Positions 17,377 to 25,816 of a DNA stretch of 64,000 nucleotides are shown here, in pieces. Origin of the DNA: Paragemmobacter kunshanensis (GTDB taxonomy: Bacteria; Pseudomonadota; Alphaproteobacteria; Rhodobacterales; Rhodobacteraceae); NCBI RefSeq assembly GCF_011059185.1, contig NZ_JAALFE010000007.1, positions 62,001 to 126,000 on the forward strand, in the 5' to 3' direction. Made by a program: the position numbers and the translations under genes. Under the pieces are notes generated by a model. It was given only the letters and a program-made list of their open reading frames with translations. It made no database searches and had not been told where the DNA came from. Numbering within the stretch: the stretch's first letter is position 1; each line of letters begins with the position of its first letter.

Positions 17377-17626
17377 CCGCGAAGGCGATGTGCGCGAACT
17401 CACGGCCGCCGATTTCGCACGGCAGCGTCCGACCACGGACTTCCCCGAACTCGTCAAAATCCTCCAATCCCACGGCAAACTCGGCCGCCCCCCCCTGCCC
17501 GAGGATCAGCGGAAAAAGCGTGTCACCCTCCACCTTGACCCCGACGTTCTCGCCGCGCTGAAGGCCCAAGGAAAGGGCTGGCAGACCCGCGCCAATGCCG
17601 CGCTGCGCCGTGCCCTCGGCCTCTGA
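17330..17626 (+). CDS. brnA: BrnA-family antitoxin
   Basis: A protein of 98 residues. The C-terminal part has the BrnA ribbon-helix-helix-like segment KKRVTLHLDPDVLAALKAQG, then KGWQTRANAALRRAL. The N-terminal ELTAADFARQRP is also common in this family. BrnA binds BrnT and, as complex, represses the operon; the target may be the TATGCATA palindrome next to the brnT start. It follows the toxin in the order usual for brnTA. Confidence 0.9.
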   Translation: MTANRKHGAASAPLTDREGDVRELTAADFARQRPTTDFPELVKILQSHGKLGRPPLPEDQRKKRVTLHLDPDVLAALKAQGKGWQTRANAALRRALGL

Positions 17627-17674
17627 CCGAAACGTGATCGCGCCAACCGCCCGCCCTGCCCTACCCTTCTTTCC

Positions 17675-18376
17675 ATGCGGCACTGGCTCCTCCCCCTTGC
17701 CTTCCTTGCCCACCCCCTCCAGGCGCAGGAGGTGGATCTGGAGCTTGTCCTTCTCGCCGATGCCTCCGGCTCCATCGACCAGTCCGAGATCGACTTTCAG
17801 CGCCAGGGTTATGCCGACGCCATCACGCACCCGGATGTGCTTCATGCCATCTCCTCCACCCTCACCGGCTCCATCGCGGTGACCTATGTGGAATGGGCCG
17901 CCAATCAGGCCGTGGTGGTGGACTGGACGATCATCGCCACCCCTGACGATGCCGAGGCCTTCGCCACCGATCTGCTGCTGCCGCCCCGCCTCGCCTCGGG
18001 TCGCAATGCCATCGGCGCGGCGCTGCTGGAAGGCAAGCGCCTGATCGAAGGCAACGGCATCACCGGCCTGCGCCGGGTGATCGATTTCTCCGGCGACAGC
18101 GCGAACAACTGGTCCGGCCCCTCCATCGCCGAGGCGCGGACCGAAGTCCTCGCCGCGGGCATCACCATCAACGCCCTGCCCATCCTGCGCCCTGACAGCC
18201 CCCAGCGCGCCGGGGGCAATCTGGAAGAGATCTATGCCAGCCAGATCATCGGCGGCCCCGGCGCCTTTCTCGTGACCGCCGATACCGGCGACAGCTTCAC
18301 CGCCGCGGTGCGCCGCAAGCTGATCCTGGAAAGTGCGGGCAGCCAGCCCGGGGTGATCCCCACCTCGGCCCCGTAG
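17675..18376 (+). CDS. DUF1194 (VWA-like) exported protein
   Basis: A protein of 233 residues with a signal peptide (MRHWLLPLAFLAHPLQA, cleavage before QEVDL). The mature part begins VDLELVLLADASGSID, a von Willebrand A-type metal site (DxSxS pattern), followed by LRRVIDFSGDSANN. This is the DUF1194 pattern, common in alphaproteobacteria; function is unknown, probably periplasmic protein binding. The stop codon is immediately followed by the IS110 element, so its native 3' neighbourhood has been separated from it. Confidence 0.85.
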   Translation: MRHWLLPLAFLAHPLQAQEVDLELVLLADASGSIDQSEIDFQRQGYADAITHPDVLHAISSTLTGSIAVTYVEWAANQAVVVDWTIIATPDDAEAFATDLLLPPRLASGRNAIGAALLEGKRLIEGNGITGLRRVIDFSGDSANNWSGPSIAEARTEVLAAGITINALPILRPDSPQRAGGNLEEIYASQIIGGPGAFLVTADTGDSFTAAVRRKLILESAGSQPGVIPTSAP

Positions 18377-18387
18377 CAACTGTCTTT

Positions 18388-19323
18388 TCAGCGTGTATGT
18401 GGCTGGTGGTCTTTGGCGTCTCGGATCATTGCATTGAGGATGTTGAGGAGCTTTCTGGCGCAAGCGGTGATGGCGACCTTGGTGGGTTTTCCTGCGTCTT
18501 TCAGGCGTTTTCGGAAGGCCTTGAGGCTGGGCTCGTATCGGCTGCCGATGAAGGCCGCGAGGTAGAGGCTGCGCCGGACATCGGCGCGCCCGCCCCAGAT
18601 GTGGCGCTTGCCGCGATGCAGACCGGAGTCGCAGGCATGGGGGGCCAGGCCCGCGAGGCTTGCGATGCGCCGGTGATCCAGCTGGCCCAGTTCGGGCAGG
18701 CGGGCGATCAGGACGGTGGACAGCGCAGGGCCGATGCCCGGCACCGTGGTGAGGCGGCGCTGATCCTCGGCAAGGGCGGCATGGGCCTCGATCAGGGCGG
18801 CGATCTGCCCTTCGACGGCCTTGAGATGCGCCTGCAAGACCCGGAGCAGCCCCGCGATCTCGCGCGCGATCCAGGCGTCCGTTGCGGTGCGGGCGCGGTT
18901 CCTCTCGCGCCCGATCCCGGCCACGAGATCATCGCGACGGGCGACAAGGTCGGCCAGGCGCGCCCGCGCAGGGTCAACCGGCGGGGTCGGCGCAGGGGAA
19001 AGCGCCCGCCCCATCCGGGCCAGAACCTCGGCATCGACGCGGTCGGTCTTGGCCAGCCGCCCGGTGGCGCGGGCGAACTCACGCGCCTGGCGGGGGTTGA
19101 CGCGCGCGCAGTCGACCCCGGCCGCGGCCAGCGCCGCGACGAGCGGGCGTTCATGACCGCCCGATGCTTCGCAGACCACAAGGCATCCTGCGGCGCCACG
19201 GGCGAACCGCGCCAGCGCTGGTTTCGTCATGGCGATGCGCTCATGCGTGCGGGAAGAAAGGGTGAAGGTGTCGATCCAGCCTTTGGCAATGTCGACGCCG
19301 ATGACGTCTTGTGGCAAGGTCAT
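18388..19323 (-). CDS. IS110-family transposase/recombinase
   Basis: A recombinase of 311 residues. The RuvC-like N-domain shows the DEDD set at Asp11 (IGVDIAKG), Glu52 (VCEASGGHE), Asp94 and Asp97 (KTDRVDAEV). The C-terminal Tnp domain contains TVPGIGPALST and the serine motif HACDSGLHRGKRHI with Ser233. All catalytic residues are intact, so the element may be active. The start chosen is the ATG before TLPQDVIG, where the family begins; a 32-residue upstream extension would read through the structured 5' end. Sits on the minus strand between DUF1194 and a cytochrome gene. Confidence 0.93.
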   Translation of the reverse strand: MTLPQDVIGVDIAKGWIDTFTLSSRTHERIAMTKPALARFARGAAGCLVVCEASGGHERPLVAALAAAGVDCARVNPRQAREFARATGRLAKTDRVDAEVLARMGRALSPAPTPPVDPARARLADLVARRDDLVAGIGRERNRARTATDAWIAREIAGLLRVLQAHLKAVEGQIAALIEAHAALAEDQRRLTTVPGIGPALSTVLIARLPELGQLDHRRIASLAGLAPHACDSGLHRGKRHIWGGRADVRRSLYLAAFIGSRYEPSLKAFRKRLKDAGKPTKVAITACARKLLNILNAMIRDAKDHQPHTR

Positions 19324-19375
19324 GGGGCCTGTCCTTGATCTGCGGGATCGGTCGTTGGCGCGACCTTCAGGGCTG

Positions 19376-19506
19376 AAAACGGTCCACTGGACCGTTTTCT
19401 TGACGCCCTTCACAGGCAACTGTTCAGGTTAAAAGTCGGTCGGCAGGCGAGCCCCACGCTACGGAACGGACTTCCTGTCCAAGGGCGGGTCGGGGTCTCG
19501 CCTGCC
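19376..19506 (-). ncRNA. structured 5' end of the IS110 element, possible guide (bridge) RNA
   Basis: Two strong foldbacks lie upstream of the recombinase. One is a perfect 10-bp inverted repeat with a 3-base loop (left arm AAAACGGTCC, 19376-19398). The other is a long stem closed by GGCAGGCGAG with CTCGCCTGCC (19442-19506), continued by CCCC/GGGG and holding an inner GGAC/GTCC hairpin. IS110-group elements are known to make a guide RNA from this region. The structure is seen; transcription and guide function are inferred. Confidence 0.35.
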
Positions 19507-19536
19507 ACCAGCATCCTGACAGATCACAAAGAGACA

Positions 19537-19558
19537 AGGGCGGGGGTCTCCCCGCCTT
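19537..19558. terminator. terminator-like hairpin
   Basis: AGGGCGGGG pairs with CCCCGCCTT (one G-T pair) around GTCT. Read on the minus strand it is followed by TTGTCTCTTT, so it fits as terminator of the cytochrome c gene. It may also have served DUF1194 from the other side before the IS element arrived. Confidence 0.6.
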
Positions 19559-19638
19559 CCCCGTAAAGAAATGAACAACCCACAGCCCGCTGCGTGCATA
19601 CGCCTGTCTGCACCGGCCGTCTGCACCGCGTGTTGCAC

Positions 19639-20058
19639 CTATTTCTGCAGCACTTTCAGGTATTCGGCCAGTTCCACCAGCCGGATCGGCGTCGGCGTCT
19701 GGATGCCATCCCCGCCGTCATAGGGCACCAGCGCCCCGTCCAGCAGGGCGCTGAATTGCGGCATCACCCGCCCGCCATCCTTGCCCCCGGTATAGCCCCA
19801 GATCTGCGCCATGACCCGCGTCGTGGGAAAGGCCCCGCCATTGCGCGCGGCCAGCCCCGTCAGATCGGCGGGCCTTGTCTCCAGCCCCGCCGCCATCTCG
19901 CCATCGCCCGCGCCGCCCGCCCCATGGCAACCCGCGCAATAGGCGGCGTAATCCGCCGCGCCGCTGGTCTGCTCTTCCTTCCCGGCCCCCGGCAGGACGC
20001 AGGCCGCCAGTCCGAAAAGCGCAATCATGCCAATGGGATATAGGAATACACGCTGCAT
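19639..20058 (-). CDS. class I cytochrome c, lipoprotein-anchored
   Basis: A protein of 139 residues with a lipoprotein signal (FGLAAC, Cys20), then a single haem motif CAGCHG (about residue 41-46) and a distal methionine in GGRVMPQFSALL. It should be a periplasm-facing, membrane-anchored electron carrier of the cytochrome c class I fold. It is monocistronic, with a hairpin terminator about 80 bases downstream. Partner enzymes are not encoded nearby, so the pathway is unknown. Confidence 0.87.
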   Translation of the reverse strand: MQRVFLYPIGMIALFGLAACVLPGAGKEEQTSGAADYAAYCAGCHGAGGAGDGEMAAGLETRPADLTGLAARNGGAFPTTRVMAQIWGYTGGKDGGRVMPQFSALLDGALVPYDGGDGIQTPTPIRLVELAEYLKVLQK

Positions 20059-20123
20059 CGGGGGTCTCCGTTCGTCTTGGTTGTCCCAACCAAAGCACGA
20101 AGCGCCGCGCCCGTCAAAGCCCC

Positions 20124-20801
20124 TCAGACGACGCGGCCCTGATCCAGCCGCACCACCCGGTCCATCCGCGCGGCAAGCTCCATGTTATGCGTGGCGATCA
20201 GGGCGGAAAGCCCGGTCTCGCGCACCAGATCCATCAGCGCGCCAAAGACCTGGTCCGAGGTCGCGGGGTCCAGGTTCCCCGTCGGCTCATCCGCCAGCAG
20301 AAGCTTCGGCCCGTTGGCCAGCGCGCGGCAGAAGGCCACCCTCTGCTGCTCCCCCCCCGACAATTGCGCCGGCCGATGATCCGCCCGCCCCGCCACACCG
20401 ACCCGCGCCAGCAGATCCCGCGCCCGCGCCTCTGCCTCGCGCTGGCCCAGGCCGTTGGCCAGTTGCGGCAAGACGATGTTTTCCAAGGCAGAAAACTCCG
20501 GCAGCAGATGGTGGAACTGATAGATGAACCCCACATCCGCCCGCCGCGCCTCGGTCCGGCTGCGGTCGGAAAGGCCCGTCATGTCGCGCCCGCCATGGCG
20601 CACCGCGCCGCCATCGGCGGTATCCAAAAGCCCCGCGATATGCAGCAGCGTGGATTTCCCCGCCCCGCTCGGCGCGACCAGGGCCACCACCTCACCCCGC
20701 GCAACGGACAGCGTCGCCCCGCGCAGCACGATCACCTCCGAAGGCTTGCCCCGGTTGTAGCCCTTCTCGATCCCCACCAGATCCAGCGCCGCCTCACTCA
20801 T
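20124..20801 (-). CDS. lolD: lipoprotein-releasing ABC transporter ATP-binding protein LolD
   Basis: An ABC ATPase of 225 residues: Walker [10 protein letters not shown] (Ala in place of the first Gly), signature [15 protein letters not shown], Walker [13 protein letters not shown] and H-loop ATHN. This is the LolD/MacB branch. LolD drives release of outer-membrane lipoproteins from the inner membrane to LolA. Its start overlaps the end of the permease gene by eight bases, and the permease gene precedes it, the usual alphaproteobacterial lolC/E-lolD operon. Confidence 0.92.
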   Translation of the reverse strand: MSEAALDLVGIEKGYNRGKPSEVIVLRGATLSVARGEVVALVAPSGAGKSTLLHIAGLLDTADGGAVRHGGRDMTGLSDRSRTEARRADVGFIYQFHHLLPEFSALENIVLPQLANGLGQREAEARARDLLARVGVAGRADHRPAQLSGGEQQRVAFCRALANGPKLLLADEPTGNLDPATSDQVFGALMDLVRETGLSALIATHNMELAARMDRVVRLDQGRVV

Positions 20802-22077
20802 AGCGCAGCGCCTCCACCGGGTTCATCCGCGCCGCCCGCCGCGCGGGAAACAGCGTCACGACAAAGGACAGGAACAGCGACAACCCCACAGCCGACAGCA
20901 CATCGCCCAGCTGCAGCTTGGCAGGCAGCGCATAGATCCCCCGGATCGAGGGATCCCAGACCCCACCCCCCGCCATGTAGTTCACAAAGGAAAAGATCGG
21001 GTCGATATAGATGGCGAAAAGGCAGCCCAGCACCACGCCCGCCGCCGTGCCCACCAACCCGGTCGAGGCCCCGCAGAGAAAGAACACCCGCAGCACTGCC
21101 CCCTCGGTCAGCCCCATGGTGCGCAGGATGCCGATGTCGCGGCCCTTGTTCTTCACCAGCATGATCAGGCCCGAAATGATGTTCATCGAGGCGATCAGGA
21201 CAAGGATCGACAGGATGACGAACATGATGTTGTCCTCCACATCCAGCGCCCTGAGGAAGGCCCCCGAACTGTCGCGCCAGGTCCAGAGCATCCCCTCCGG
21301 CCCCGCCGCCGCCAAGAGGGGCGCGGCCAGATCGTCCACCCGCTCGGGCTCGGCCACCATCACCTCGATCTCGTCGGCGCGGCCTTCCTTGTTGAAATAG
21401 GACTGCGCCTCGTCGAACGGCATGTAGATCCGTGTGCGATCAATGTCATAGCGCCCGGCGGTGAAGATATAGACAACCTCATAGGCATTCACCCGCGGGC
21501 TGGTGCCAAAGGCCGTCTTCACGCCCGATGGCGCGATCACGCGCAGCCGGTCGCCCAGGCCCAGGCCCAGCTCCCGCGCGATGCCCGACCCGATGGCGAT
21601 ACCCTCGGCAAAGCGGGCGATGTCGCCTTCCGCATTGGCCCCCAGGCCCACGCGCGGGATCGCCTCCAGATCGGCGGGACGGATGCCATAGACCTCGGCC
21701 CCGGTCGATCCCTCGCCCGCCGTCACCATGACCTGGCCCTTGATCAGCGGCGCCGCCCGCGTCACGCCCGGCACTTCGGCCAGCCGCGCGGCCAGCGCGT
21801 CGTAATCGTCAAAGCCGCGGATCAGCTGCCCGCTCTCCGTCACCCGCCCCGAGGAATAGACCGTGACATGCGCATTCGCCCCAAGGATCGTGTCCACGAA
21901 TTCCGCCCGGAACCCGGCCCGCACCGAAAGCGTGGCGATCAGCGCAAAGACCGCCAGCGTGATCCCCACAAGGCTGATCCAGGTCATCACGCTGACCCCG
22001 CCCTCGGCCCGCCTTGCGCGCAGATAGCGCCAGGCGATCATCCATTCGAAACGCGAAAAGGGGGCAGTCGTCGCCAT
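20794..22077 (-). CDS. lolC: lipoprotein-releasing ABC transporter permease (LolC/LolE)
   Basis: An inner-membrane permease of 427 residues. One N-terminal helix ([20 protein letters not shown]), a large periplasmic MacB-like domain (about 50-265) and three C-terminal helices of the FtsX type fit LolC/E. It works as part of a LolCDE-type complex with the downstream LolD; alphaproteobacteria often have a single permease gene as here. The ATG before [20 protein letters not shown] is the family start; an 18-residue upstream extension is not conserved in character. Confidence 0.92.
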   Translation of the reverse strand: MATTAPFSRFEWMIAWRYLRARRAEGGVSVMTWISLVGITLAVFALIATLSVRAGFRAEFVDTILGANAHVTVYSSGRVTESGQLIRGFDDYDALAARLAEVPGVTRAAPLIKGQVMVTAGEGSTGAEVYGIRPADLEAIPRVGLGANAEGDIARFAEGIAIGSGIARELGLGLGDRLRVIAPSGVKTAFGTSPRVNAYEVVYIFTAGRYDIDRTRIYMPFDEAQSYFNKEGRADEIEVMVAEPERVDDLAAPLLAAAGPEGMLWTWRDSSGAFLRALDVEDNIMFVILSILVLIASMNIISGLIMLVKNKGRDIGILRTMGLTEGAVLRVFFLCGASTGLVGTAAGVVLGCLFAIYIDPIFSFVNYMAGGGVWDPSIRGIYALPAKLQLGDVLSAVGLSLFLSFVVTLFPARRAARMNPVEALRYE

Positions 22078-22160
22078 GTCCAACCTGTCCAGACGCCCCG
22101 CAGGGCCGATGCGCGCGGACCTTGTCCGCAACGCCCCGCAACGTCAAGCCACGCCCCCGT

Positions 22161-22207
22161 GTAGGGCGGGGTTCACCCCGCCTTGAAGGGCTTCACCCCG
22201 CCACGGC
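22161..22207. repeat. GGCGGGG-TTCA-CCCCGCC palindrome plus second half-unit
   Basis: A GTAG-GGCGGGG-TTCA-CCCCGCC copy is followed after TTGAAGGGC by a second TTCACCCCGCC. The second unit encodes the last codons and stop of the PAQR gene on the minus strand (VAG then TGA), exactly as at the MATE gene 15 kb away. Confidence 0.85.
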
Positions 22208-22858
22208 CACCGCAACGGCCGCGAAATGCAACCCCGCCGCCACGGCGACGAAGAGATGCCAGATGGCATTGTGAAACTTCAGCCCGTGCCAGCGATAGAA
22301 CCCCACCCCCGCCACATAGGTCAGCCCGCCCAGCACCAGAAGCCACAGCGACACCCCCGGCAGCGCCTCGCGCGCGGGCCCCACGGCGGCCACGCCCACC
22401 CAGCCCAGCGCGATATAGGCCAGCACCGAAAGCCGGTCATACCGTCCCGGCAGGGCGATCTTCACCACCGCGCCAAGGATGGCCCCGAACCACACCACCC
22501 CCGCCAGCACCGCGGCAAAGCGCCAATCCTCGAAATGCACCACGACGGCGGTGTAGGTGCCTGCGATCATCACATAAATCGCCGAATGGTCGAACCGCCG
22601 CAGCACCCATTTCAGCGCCGAATTCGGCACCATGTTATAGGCCAGCGAAAAGCCGAACATCGCGAAATACCCGGCAGCATAAACCGCCAGAGCCGCAAAC
22701 AACCCCACATCCCCCCGCCCCAGCACATGCCCCAGCAGCACCGCGAAAGCGATCACCCCCGCCAGCAGCGCCACCGCATGCACGATGCCATCGGCCAGCA
22801 ACTCGCCCGTGGAAAAGGGACGTTTCTTCAGGCGCGGATGATCGGCGGGCAGGGACAT
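22193..22858 (-). CDS. trhA: PAQR/hemolysin III family membrane protein
   Basis: A membrane protein of 221 residues with seven hydrophobic segments. Family marks are DGIVHAVALLAG near the start, SLAYNMVPNSALKWVLRRFDHSAIYVMIAGTY in the middle and GLKFHNAIWHLFVAVAAGLHF near the end, with the conserved His and Asp residues thought to bind a metal. PAQR/hemolysin III proteins are involved in membrane fluidity or hydrolase-like activity; haemolysis is doubtful as a native role. AGGAG lies seven bases before the chosen ATG. The stop lies inside an intergenic repeat. Confidence 0.9.
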   Translation of the reverse strand: MSLPADHPRLKKRPFSTGELLADGIVHAVALLAGVIAFAVLLGHVLGRGDVGLFAALAVYAAGYFAMFGFSLAYNMVPNSALKWVLRRFDHSAIYVMIAGTYTAVVVHFEDWRFAAVLAGVVWFGAILGAVVKIALPGRYDRLSVLAYIALGWVGVAAVGPAREALPGVSLWLLVLGGLTYVAGVGFYRWHGLKFHNAIWHLFVAVAAGLHFAAVAVAVAG

Positions 22859-22996
22859 GGGGCAGCTCCTGTGGGTCCGGCCGCAGGATGCGGCACGGAG
22901 CGGCCCTGTCAATCCGTCCACAGGTCGCATGACGTGGCGTCAGCGCGCCGCAGGGCCGAAGCAAAAGGAAAAGGGGGGGAGGCCCCGCCTCCCCCC

Positions 22997-23017
22997 CGAA
23001 TTTTCGCAGAAAATTCG
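22997..23017. repeat. perfect hairpin of the TTC-GCA-GAA family
   Basis: The arm CGAATTTTC faces GAAAATTCG around loop GCA, inside a C-rich context. It lies just past the proS stop and before the PAQR promoter side, so it may end proS transcription. Related hairpins are at 33736, 33854, 33978, 34106 and 63707. Confidence 0.8.
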
Positions 23018-23035
23018 CCCCCCCCTCGGGCCGCT

Positions 23036-24373
23036 TCACCGCCCGGCGTAGATCTGCGCGATCCGGTCCACCGCCGCCTCCGGCGACATCTCCTCGCTCT
23101 CGCCCGTCCGGCGCGAGGTGACTTCCACCACCCCATTGGCCAGCCCGCGCGGGCCGACCGTGATCCGCCAGGGCAACCCGATCAGATCCATCGTGGCGAA
23201 TTTCGCCCCCGCCCGCTCGTCCCGATCATCATAAAGCGCCTCAAGCCCCCGCGCAGCCAGCGCCTTGTAAAGCCCCTCGCAAGCCGCATCCGCCGCGCCG
23301 TCGCCCTGCTTCAAGTTCACGATCCCCACCGGGAAGGGCGTCACCCCCTCCGGCCAGATGATCCCCTTGTCGTCATGGCTGGCCTCGATGATCGCCCCCA
23401 ACAGGCGCGACACGCCGATCCCGTGCGACCCCATCTCCACCGGAACGCGGCTGCCATCGGCGGTCACCACCGTCGCCCCCATCGCCTCGGAATACTTGGT
23501 CCCGAAATAGAAGATCTGCCCGACCTCGATGCCCCGGCCCACCTTCCGATGCGCCTCCGGCACGCCCGCGAACACCGCCTCGTCATGCGTCTCGTCCGTC
23601 CGCGCATAAAGCGTCGTGAACTCCTCGCAGACCTTCGCCACCTGCGCGCGGTCGTCATAGTCGATGTCCCGCTGCCCCAGCTTCAGCCCCGTCACGCGGT
23701 CGTCATAGAACACCTCCGACTCCCCCGTCTGCGCCAGCACGAGGAATTCATGCGTATTGTCCCCCCCGATCGGGCCGGACGCCGCGCGCATCGGAATGGC
23801 CGTCAGCCCCATCCGCTCATAGGTCCGCAGATAGCTGACCATGTGGCGATTATAGGCATGCAGCGCCGCGTCCCGGTCCACGTCGAAATTGTAGCCGTCC
23901 TTCATCAGGAACTCGCGCCCCCGCATCACGCCAAAGCGCGGCCGCATCTCGTCGCGGAACTTCCACTGGATATGATACAGCGTCAGCGGCAGGTCCTTGT
24001 AGCTGTTCACATGGCTGCGGAAGATGTCGGTGATCATCTCCTCATTCGTCGGCCCATAGAGCATCTCGCGCTTCTGCCGGTCGGTGATGCGCAGCATCTC
24101 CTGCCCGTAATCGTCATACCGCCCCGACTCCCGCCACAGGTCGGCGGGTTGCAGCGTCGGCATCAGCAGCGGGATATGCCCCGCCCGCACCTGTTCCTGA
24201 TGCACGATCTCCTCGATCCGCTTCAGCACACGATAGCCCAGCGGCAGCCACGAATAGATCCCCGCCGCCTGCTGCTTGATCATCCCCGCCCGCAGCATGT
24301 AGCGGTGCGACACGATCTGCGCCTCGGCAGGGTTTTCCTTCAGGACAGGCAGGAAGTAGCGGGTCAGACGCAT
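23036..24373 (-). CDS. proS: prolyl-tRNA synthetase
   Basis: A class II aminoacyl-tRNA synthetase of 445 residues, the short alphaproteobacterial type without the editing insert. Motif 1 region is [18 protein letters not shown], motif 2 region is [26 protein letters not shown], motif 3 is [15 protein letters not shown], and the anticodon domain starts near VGIVNLKQ. It charges tRNA-Pro. The ATG before RLTRYFLP is preceded by GAGG; a 20-residue extension is possible but lacks conservation. Confidence 0.95.
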   Translation of the reverse strand: MRLTRYFLPVLKENPAEAQIVSHRYMLRAGMIKQQAAGIYSWLPLGYRVLKRIEEIVHQEQVRAGHIPLLMPTLQPADLWRESGRYDDYGQEMLRITDRQKREMLYGPTNEEMITDIFRSHVNSYKDLPLTLYHIQWKFRDEMRPRFGVMRGREFLMKDGYNFDVDRDAALHAYNRHMVSYLRTYERMGLTAIPMRAASGPIGGDNTHEFLVLAQTGESEVFYDDRVTGLKLGQRDIDYDDRAQVAKVCEEFTTLYARTDETHDEAVFAGVPEAHRKVGRGIEVGQIFYFGTKYSEAMGATVVTADGSRVPVEMGSHGIGVSRLLGAIIEASHDDKGIIWPEGVTPFPVGIVNLKQGDGAADAACEGLYKALAARGLEALYDDRDERAGAKFATMDLIGLPWRITVGPRGLANGVVEVTSRRTGESEEMSPEAAVDRIAQIYAGR

Positions 24374-24721
24374 GGGACGGGCCTCGTGTGAAACATTTGG
24401 CACGTTCCTAGCCGTATCGCAGGGGTGAGGCAATCACCCCCGCACCTGCCCGCGCTCGGCCCTCCGCTCCGCCCGCAGCACAAGGCCCCGCCAGCGCCGC
24501 CCCGGCATTCTCGACCAACGGCGGATCGCCCGCCGCCGCAAATCCCCTCGCCGTTCCGCAACGCCCCCCTCCCGCCTCCGTCGCCCCCCTCTTCGTCTTG
24601 GCCACAAATACCCCGGGGTCCGGGGCAGCGCCCCGGCGGCCAGCCACCCCGCGCCGACCCATCCCCCTTGCGCCGCAACGCGGCAATGGTGATATGCTCT
24701 CCCCTGAACCGGAGGAATGCC
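24374..24721. other. 348-base gap with a GGTATTT-type repeat element
   Basis: No gene is supported here. The left half is pyrimidine-rich. At 24591-24636 (read on the minus strand) lies a hairpin GCGCTGCCCCGG-type element (7-bp arms, 24620-24636) followed by GGACCCCGGGGTATTT and CCAAGACGAAG; its sister is at 52832-52882. The last bases hold GGAGGA, the ribosome site of the AI-2E-family gene. Confidence 0.7.
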
Positions 24722-25816
24722 ATGGCCCTGCCCGCGCGGAAACAGCTTGCCTATTGGGGGATCGCGGCCGCCGTCTTCCTGATCCTGCTCTGGGCGCTCG
24801 GCAATGTCATGCTGCCCTTCCTGGTGGGCGGCGCCATCGCCTATTTCCTCGATCCCGTCGCCGACCGGCTGGAACGTGCGGGCCTCTCGCGCGTGGGTGC
24901 CACGGTCACGATCTCGCTCGTGGCGCTGCTGATCGCGGTTCTCCTGATCCTCGCCATCATCCCGACGCTGATCCAGCAATTGACCGGCCTGATCAATGCC
25001 GCGCCGGAAATCGCCCAGCGCCTTCAGGGCTTTCTTGTCGAACGCTTTCCCGAACTGTCCGACAGCACCTCGACCATGCGCCAGACGCTGGCGCAGATCG
25101 CAGGGGCCATCCAGGCAAAGGGCGGCCAGCTTGCCGAAACCCTGCTCTCCTCGGCCATGTCGCTGGTCTCGGCGGTGATCTTCATCGTCGTGGTGCCGGT
25201 CGTGGCCTTCTACATGCTGCTCGACTGGGATCACATGGTCGCCCGGATCGACAGCCTGCTTCCCCGCGACCATGCCCCAACGATCCGCAGGCTGGGGAAC
25301 GAGATCAACGCCGTCCTCGCGGGTTTCGTGCGCGGGCAGCTGTCGGTCTGCGTGCTGCTGGGCAGCTTCTACGCCATCGCCCTGATGCTTGCGGGCCTGC
25401 AATTCGGCCTCGTCGTCGGGGCCATCGCCGGGGCCATCACCTTCATCCCCTATGTCGGCTCGCTGGTGGGGGGCACGCTGGCCATCGGCCTCGCCCTCTT
25501 CCAGTTCTGGGGCGACTGGGTCGCCATCGGCATCATCGCCGCCATCTTCGCCGCGGGCCAGTTCATCGAAGGCAACATCCTCACCCCCAAGCTGGTGGGA
25601 AATTCCGTGGGCCTGCATCCGGTCTGGCTGCTCTTCGCGCTTTCGGCCTTCGGGTCGGTCTTCGGCTTCGTGGGGATGCTGGTGGCCGTGCCTGTCGCCG
25701 CCTCCATCGGCGTGCTGACCCGCTTCCTCATCCAGCAATATCATTCCAGCCTTCTTTATCAGGGCTATTCCGGCCGCCCCGCCGATCCCGCGCCAAAGGA
25801 CGAGGCGGCCGAGTGA
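24722..25816 (+). CDS. AI-2E family (PerM/YdiK-like) membrane transporter
   Basis: A membrane protein of 364 residues with about eight hydrophobic segments. N-terminal FLVGGAIAYFLDPVADRLER and the later ITFIPYVGSLVGG, IEGNILTPKLVGNSVGLHPVWLL are the strongest family marks of the AI-2E/UPF0118 group. Members export autoinducer-2 or act in cation/proton exchange; substrate is not readable. GGAGGA stands five bases before the ATG. Its stop overlaps the GTG start of the Hda-like gene (GTGA), so the pair is translationally coupled, an arrangement common in alphaproteobacteria. Confidence 0.88.
   Translation: MALPARKQLAYWGIAAAVFLILLWALGNVMLPFLVGGAIAYFLDPVADRLERAGLSRVGATVTISLVALLIAVLLILAIIPTLIQQLTGLINAAPEIAQRLQGFLVERFPELSDSTSTMRQTLAQIAGAIQAKGGQLAETLLSSAMSLVSAVIFIVVVPVVAFYMLLDWDHMVARIDSLLPRDHAPTIRRLGNEINAVLAGFVRGQLSVCVLLGSFYAIALMLAGLQFGLVVGAIAGAITFIPYVGSLVGGTLAIGLALFQFWGDWVAIGIIAAIFAAGQFIEGNILTPKLVGNSVGLHPVWLLFALSAFGSVFGFVGMLVAVPVAASIGVLTRFLIQQYHSSLLYQGYSGRPADPAPKDEAAE

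Larger units (their letters stand above)
18377..19536 (-). mobile_element. IS110-family insertion sequence (ends approximate)
   Basis: One DEDD recombinase gene occupies most of the element. The recombinase 3' side has only about 11 bases before the DUF1194 stop, whereas up to 213 non-coding bases lie 5' of it before a terminator-like hairpin at 19537 that appears to belong to the host. A long 5' end and a short 3' end is the layout of the IS110 group. GCAACTGT occurs at 18376-18383 and at 19416-19423, but no terminal inverted repeats were found, as expected for this family. Exact ends cannot be set. Confidence 0.75.

Noticed and set aside
19442-19509. tRNA-like stretch: 10-bp closing stem, inner GGAC/GTCC hairpin and a CCACCA end
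   Set aside because: Too short (about 68 bases), no standard D-arm or T-loop, and a five-base loop where the anticodon should be. More likely part of the IS110 5' structure.
24374-24433. Longer proS start (20 more residues)
   Set aside because: The extra residues are not typical of ProS and contain no ribosome site; the ATG at 24373 fits the family start.
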